A stretch of DNA of 9,333 nt from Phycisphaerales bacterium (GTDB lineage Bacteria; Planctomycetota; Phycisphaerae; SM23-33): contig PMYM01000133.1 in NCBI GenBank assembly GCA_003171235.1, forward strand, positions 1-9,333, read 5' to 3'. Every line of letters starts with the position of its first letter. Positions within the stretch are counted from its first letter, which is position 1. Below, one piece after another: positions 6,765 through 9,333 of this stretch. The position numbers and the translations under genes were made by a program. The notes below the pieces were generated by a model. It worked only from the letters and a program-made list of their open reading frames with translations, ran no database searches and was not told the origin of the DNA.

Positions 6765-6814
6765 AGCCGTTGTCCGCGGCGTTCGCGGGAGTGTTTAACA
6801 GCGGAGAGACCAAG

Positions 6815-8083
6815 ATGAAGCGATTCGCTTTGATGATCGTGGTTGGCGTGCTTTGCGGCGGCTTTGCCCTGACAAGTCACCTGGCCCAGGCCCAGCCGGC
6901 CGGCAGTTCGGCCCCCGCCAGCCAGCCCGCCGGCAATCAAGTCACCATAACCTGCAACATCCTGAGCAACGTCCACACCGGCCAACGGGAAAAGAGCCTG
7001 TTCCTGCTGGCGTACGACGGCACGCCCGAGATCAAGGCCGAGTTCGACAAGATCATGGCCGACTACTATCCCGACAAGGGCCTGGACGCCCAGGCCGCCC
7101 TGAAGCTCCAGGAACAGTTCATGACGCGGCTGAAGTATAACATCGACCTTTCCGGCCCGGTGGCCGGGGGTCTGTATAGTACGGCCGCCAATTCCATCCG
7201 CAGCGTGATGTCGGCCACCGGCACGGTGGAAATCCGCGACGGCCAGAAGTGGATCACCCTGAGCAACGCCCAGCCGGCCGCCAAGTTCGCCTTCCCCCCC
7301 AAAATGCTCGCCCCCGATGTGCCACTGGTGAAGATCGAGAAGGAGCCGCTGGTCCTCAAGCTCAGCGAGGCCCTCTCGATCAAGTGCATCCGCGTGCCGG
7401 CCGGAAAGTTCGTCATGGGCGAACCCTACTACCAAGGCCCTCACTGGCAGGAAGACCCGCCCCACCTGGTGACCCTGACCAAGGATTTCTACATGGCCGA
7501 ATGCCCCGTGACCCAGGATATCTACGAGGCCGTCATGGGCAACAACCCCAGCGCCACCAAGGACCCCAAGCTGCCGGTTCACAACGTCGACTGCGCCAAC
7601 ATGTACAAGTTCTGCGAACTGCTGGGGGCCAAGGTCGGCCACAAGGTGCGCATCCCCACCGCCGCCGAGTGGGAATATGCCGCCCGCGTGGGCACCTCCA
7701 ACCCCACCTTCAAGGAAAAGTACGCCGCCCAGAACAGCAACGCCGACGCCAAGTACATGGGCCCGCCCCTGTCGGTCATGTCCAAGCCGGCCAACGCCTG
7801 GGGCTTCTACGACATGCACAGCGGTTTCTGGGAGCGGATGGGCGACGCCGCCATCGTGCAGCGCCAGGACGAGGTTGACCCCGTGCACACCCCACCCCAG
7901 GACAAGGACCCCGCCACCCGCGGCAACAAGCACTCCCACTTCGGCAAGGGCATGTGGCCGTATTACATCAGCGAGGTGGAGTTCATCGAGAGTTCAGCCG
8001 GGCCGTACCGCTTCCGCGTAGTGGTGGATGCCGACTCGCCGGCCGCGACCGTCCCGACCCCGGCCTCCAACCCGGGCAAATAA
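6815..8083 (+). CDS. Secreted SUMF1/FGE-fold protein, probably non-catalytic
   Basis: The product is 422 residues. Residues 1-26 are a Sec signal peptide ending AQA, then a Ser/Ala/Pro/Gln linker. Residues about 43-180 are a domain I cannot name ('LFLLAYDGTPEIKAEFDKIM', 'YYPDKGLDAQAALKLQEQF'). Residues about 188-405 are a formylglycine-generating-enzyme (SUMF1) fold: 'IRVPAGKFVMGEPYY', 'DPPHLVTLTKDFYMAECPVTQDIYEAV', 'MGNNPS', 'VRIPTAAEWEYAARVG', 'NAWGFYDMHSGFWE' and a C-terminal 'YRFRVVV' in place of the usual GFR. The paired cysteines that bind copper and act in true FGE lie near the C-terminus of the domain. Here the last cysteine is at 267, so sulfatase activation is unlikely and ligand binding is more plausible. 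The ATG at 6815 has GGAG 8 bases upstream; an upstream in-frame TTG at 6770 would put 15 residues before the signal peptide and is rejected. The next gene follows after 40 bases. Confidence 0.92.
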   Translation: MKRFALMIVVGVLCGGFALTSHLAQAQPAGSSAPASQPAGNQVTITCNILSNVHTGQREKSLFLLAYDGTPEIKAEFDKIMADYYPDKGLDAQAALKLQEQFMTRLKYNIDLSGPVAGGLYSTAANSIRSVMSATGTVEIRDGQKWITLSNAQPAAKFAFPPKMLAPDVPLVKIEKEPLVLKLSEALSIKCIRVPAGKFVMGEPYYQGPHWQEDPPHLVTLTKDFYMAECPVTQDIYEAVMGNNPSATKDPKLPVHNVDCANMYKFCELLGAKVGHKVRIPTAAEWEYAARVGTSNPTFKEKYAAQNSNADAKYMGPPLSVMSKPANAWGFYDMHSGFWERMGDAAIVQRQDEVDPVHTPPQDKDPATRGNKHSHFGKGMWPYYISEVEFIESSAGPYRFRVVVDADSPAATVPTPASNPGK

Positions 8084-8123
8084 CGTTTCTCTCAATCTGT
8101 CCTGGCAGTCGATGAGAACTATC

Positions 8124-9197
8124 ATGAAAGTCGACATGAGAGCGATTGCCTGCCTTGCAATAACGTGGGTTCTACTGCTTTTGGTTTGCGTCGCCGTGGG
8201 CATGCAAATGACCCTCGGCCCGCCGCAGGTTATTTGCGTGAACAGCGATCTCATAGTTGTCGCCAAATTCACCGGGACCGCCGCGATTGAGGCCAAGAGA
8301 AAGCAGACACTTGAGGAGATCATCCAGCCCGGTGAATTCCGGAAAGAAAACTATGAATTGAAAGACTGCCTGTTTGAGGTCATGGAAGTCATAAAGCCAG
8401 ACGTGGCCCAGGAGCACCCAAAGAAACTATCTACGGTTGCCTATTTTCCTATCGATGGAGACAACCGAATGAGGGTTGTCTGCCCTCCTGATGCTCCGTA
8501 TTTGACGGTTGGTGAAAGGTACGTTCTTTTGCTTAGTCGCCTGGGGGATGGACCCGACTACTACGTCTCGGCCCGGTCCGAACTGACGGCCGAGGCCACC
8601 CCGGAGCATGTGGCGGAGGTGAGACTGGCCGCCAATCCGGACCTCTGGCCATGGTCAGAGCCGGTGAACGGCCTGCGGCTGGCCTTGATGACCACTGATT
8701 ATGACACGATAGATGGCGACAAGAGCGTTTCAGCCTTCCTGGCTGTCTGCAACGCTTCCTCCAAAGACATTACGCTGGATGCCAAAGCCGGCGTCGAGGC
8801 CAAAGAGGCCGACGGCAAGGACGTAGCCCCGCATGCCCAGGTGTGCCTCGAGACGTTTATTCGCGAAGGCAAATCTCCTAGCAGTCAACCTGCTACCCAA
8901 CCAACTTCCTCCCCGGCAACCGGACGCCATAGCGGTCAGGCCCCTGCCGCTACCACTCGCCCTCTACTTGAAATGATGGGCCCAATGCTACACTGGGCGC
9001 CGCTGCCCGAGTGCAAAATGACATTGCATCCCGGGGCCATTGTCTTGATCAAAGATGACTGCATCTACCTAAAGAGCAAGCGAGGAACGCTGCGCGGAGT
9101 CCTGGAGGCAAATAAGACCCAGGACCCCGACTCCTGGGTCGGCAAGATTCAGACGGCGGAGATCCAAATAGGCCAACCACCTGCGAAGAAACCGTAG
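8124..9197 (+). CDS. Membrane-anchored or exported protein of unknown function
   Basis: The product is 357 residues of a family I do not recognise. Residues about 6-28 are a strongly hydrophobic segment, a signal or single anchor. Residues about 36-150 look beta-rich, with 'VICVNSDLIVVAKFTG', 'CLFEVMEVIKPD' and 'LTVGERYVLLLSRLGDGPDYYV'. That pattern recalls small secreted OB/NTR-like domains, but this is only a resemblance. Residues about 185-245 and 285-350 look like a second beta domain, split by a Ser/Pro/Thr/Gln-rich linker (about 249-281). Three in-frame ATGs compete: 8112, 8124 and 8136. I chose 8124 because GAG lies 7 bases upstream, but none has a strong ribosome site. The gene lies 40 bases after the SUMF1 gene and is probably co-transcribed with it. 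Its 5' half uses A/T-ending codons more than that neighbour. Confidence 0.8.
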   Translation: MKVDMRAIACLAITWVLLLLVCVAVGMQMTLGPPQVICVNSDLIVVAKFTGTAAIEAKRKQTLEEIIQPGEFRKENYELKDCLFEVMEVIKPDVAQEHPKKLSTVAYFPIDGDNRMRVVCPPDAPYLTVGERYVLLLSRLGDGPDYYVSARSELTAEATPEHVAEVRLAANPDLWPWSEPVNGLRLALMTTDYDTIDGDKSVSAFLAVCNASSKDITLDAKAGVEAKEADGKDVAPHAQVCLETFIREGKSPSSQPATQPTSSPATGRHSGQAPAATTRPLLEMMGPMLHWAPLPECKMTLHPGAIVLIKDDCIYLKSKRGTLRGVLEANKTQDPDSWVGKIQTAEIQIGQPPAKKP

Positions 9198-9205
9198 GCG
9201 GGTGC

Positions 9206-9238
9206 CATGCCCTTACGCGTTTTGTGCGGAAGGGCATG
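9206..9238. repeat. CATGCCC-type palindromic repeat, copy 2
   Basis: CATGCCCTT (9206-9214) pairs perfectly with AAGGGCATG (9230-9238). An A.G mismatch and a CGC/GCG inner stem follow, with a loop GTTTTGT. It begins 9 bases after the stop of the last plus-strand gene, so it may act as a 3' mRNA end or stabiliser, though no T-run follows. It shares its stem with 6039-6072. Confidence 0.85.
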
Positions 9239-9295
9239 TCCGGTCACTCAACCCAAATCCCTGTTCCTGCGGGACAACGGTTTGGCCTGACCGGA
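9239..9295. repeat. Inverted repeat with long loop
   Basis: TCCGGTCA (9239-9246) and TGACCGGA (9288-9295) are perfect inverse copies. The match extends to 11 of 12 if the flanking CATG and GATG bases are included. The 41-base interior holds a further short TCCC/GGGA pair. It lies between two repeat copies at the end of the window. Confidence 0.55.
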
Positions 9296-9300
9296 GATGG

Positions 9301-9333
9301 CCCAGGCCCGAAGGGCCGCAAGACGGTAGCCGG
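9301..9333 (-). repeat. GGCTAA-type palindromic repeat, copy 4 (runs off the end)
   Basis: On the minus strand this reads CCGGCTACCGTCTTGC, then GGCCC-TTC-GGGCC and TGGG. The hairpin arms are 9305-9309 and 9313-9317. It keeps the CCGGCTA core and the five-base stem of copies 1-3, with a different 3-base loop. The window ends inside the element. Confidence 0.7.

Larger units (their letters stand above)
5912..6814. other. Gene-free divergent intergenic region full of repeats
   Basis: About 900 bases lie between the divergently transcribed ThDP and SUMF1 genes. Several open frames cross it, but none has a credible start, and their translations reflect repeat DNA (for example the same short Arg/Tyr-rich peptide from the two copies of the 29-bp repeat). 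The contents in order are: a candidate promoter (5972-5999, minus), a CATGCCC hairpin (6039-6072), a degenerate heptamer stretch (about 6080-6100), a 29-bp repeat (6111-6139), a GGCTAA repeat in minus orientation (6242-6284), a hairpin (6283-6310), two GTGCCGTGATC direct repeats, a small hairpin (6449-6466), a compound hairpin (6490-6532), a GGCTAA repeat in plus orientation (6525-6562), the second 29-bp repeat (6644-6672) and a candidate promoter (6737-6764, plus). Confidence 0.75.

Noticed and set aside
6144..6766. Several small plus-strand open frames in the divergent intergenic region
   Set aside because: They have Arg/Pro-rich translations, cross several hairpins and repeats, and lack ribosome sites or recognisable proteins.
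6605..7939. 444-residue minus-strand open frame opposite the SUMF1 gene
   Set aside because: It is the antisense shadow of a GC-rich gene: Gly/Val/His-rich low-information protein, no ribosome site, no recognisable domain.
1..9333. CRISPR array or defence island
   Set aside because: The repeats are dispersed, palindromic and not evenly spaced with unique spacers; no cas, restriction, toxin-antitoxin or other defence protein is encoded.

Overview
The window looks like chromosomal DNA from a GC-rich bacterium with unusual secreted proteins. My best guess is Planctomycetota, possibly a Phycisphaerae-like lineage. The reasons are a secreted formylglycine-generating-enzyme-fold (SUMF1) protein, a secreted HEAT plus PDZ-like protein with beta-sandwich domains, a membrane-anchored pseudopilin-like/TPR protein, and Ser/Pro/Ala/Gln linkers of the 'PASQPAG' kind. 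This is inference from protein style; there is no rRNA or other marker gene here. No tRNA, rRNA, CRISPR array, transposase, integrase or phage gene was found.

Layout. Positions 1-318 are gene-free and carry palindromic repeats and a probable terminator. Positions 319-5911 are three minus-strand genes. In transcription order they are a benzoylformate-decarboxylase-like thiamine diphosphate (ThDP) enzyme (5911 to 4175), an exported 838-residue HEAT/PDZ-like/TPR-like/beta-sandwich protein (4011 to 1495), and a 379-residue membrane-anchored TPR protein with a pseudopilin-like segment (1458 to 319). The last two are 36 bases apart and probably co-transcribed. The ThDP gene is separated from them by 163 bases holding a striking inverted array of 7-bp repeats. 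Positions 5912-6814 are about 900 bases without a convincing gene, packed with dispersed repeats and hairpins, with one candidate promoter firing each way. Positions 6815-9197 are two plus-strand genes: a secreted SUMF1-domain protein that lacks the FGE catalytic cysteines, and a 357-residue membrane-anchored or exported protein of unknown function. The rest, to 9333, is again repeats.

How the parts fit. Four of the five proteins carry an export signal or membrane anchor, so most of this locus acts at or outside the cytoplasmic membrane. The ThDP enzyme is the only clear metabolic enzyme and is cytoplasmic. Nothing in the sequence ties it functionally to its neighbours.

The most unusual signal is in the DNA between genes. 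At least three families of short palindromic repeats, plus a heptanucleotide array, sit only in the intergenic spaces. One family (a GGCTAA-type repeat with a conserved GGCCC/GGGCC hairpin) has four copies whose orientations bracket each of the two transcription blocks as inverted pairs. I do not see a recognisable defence, mobile or biosynthetic system. The repeat architecture and the unnamed secreted domain architectures are the best candidates for something undescribed.
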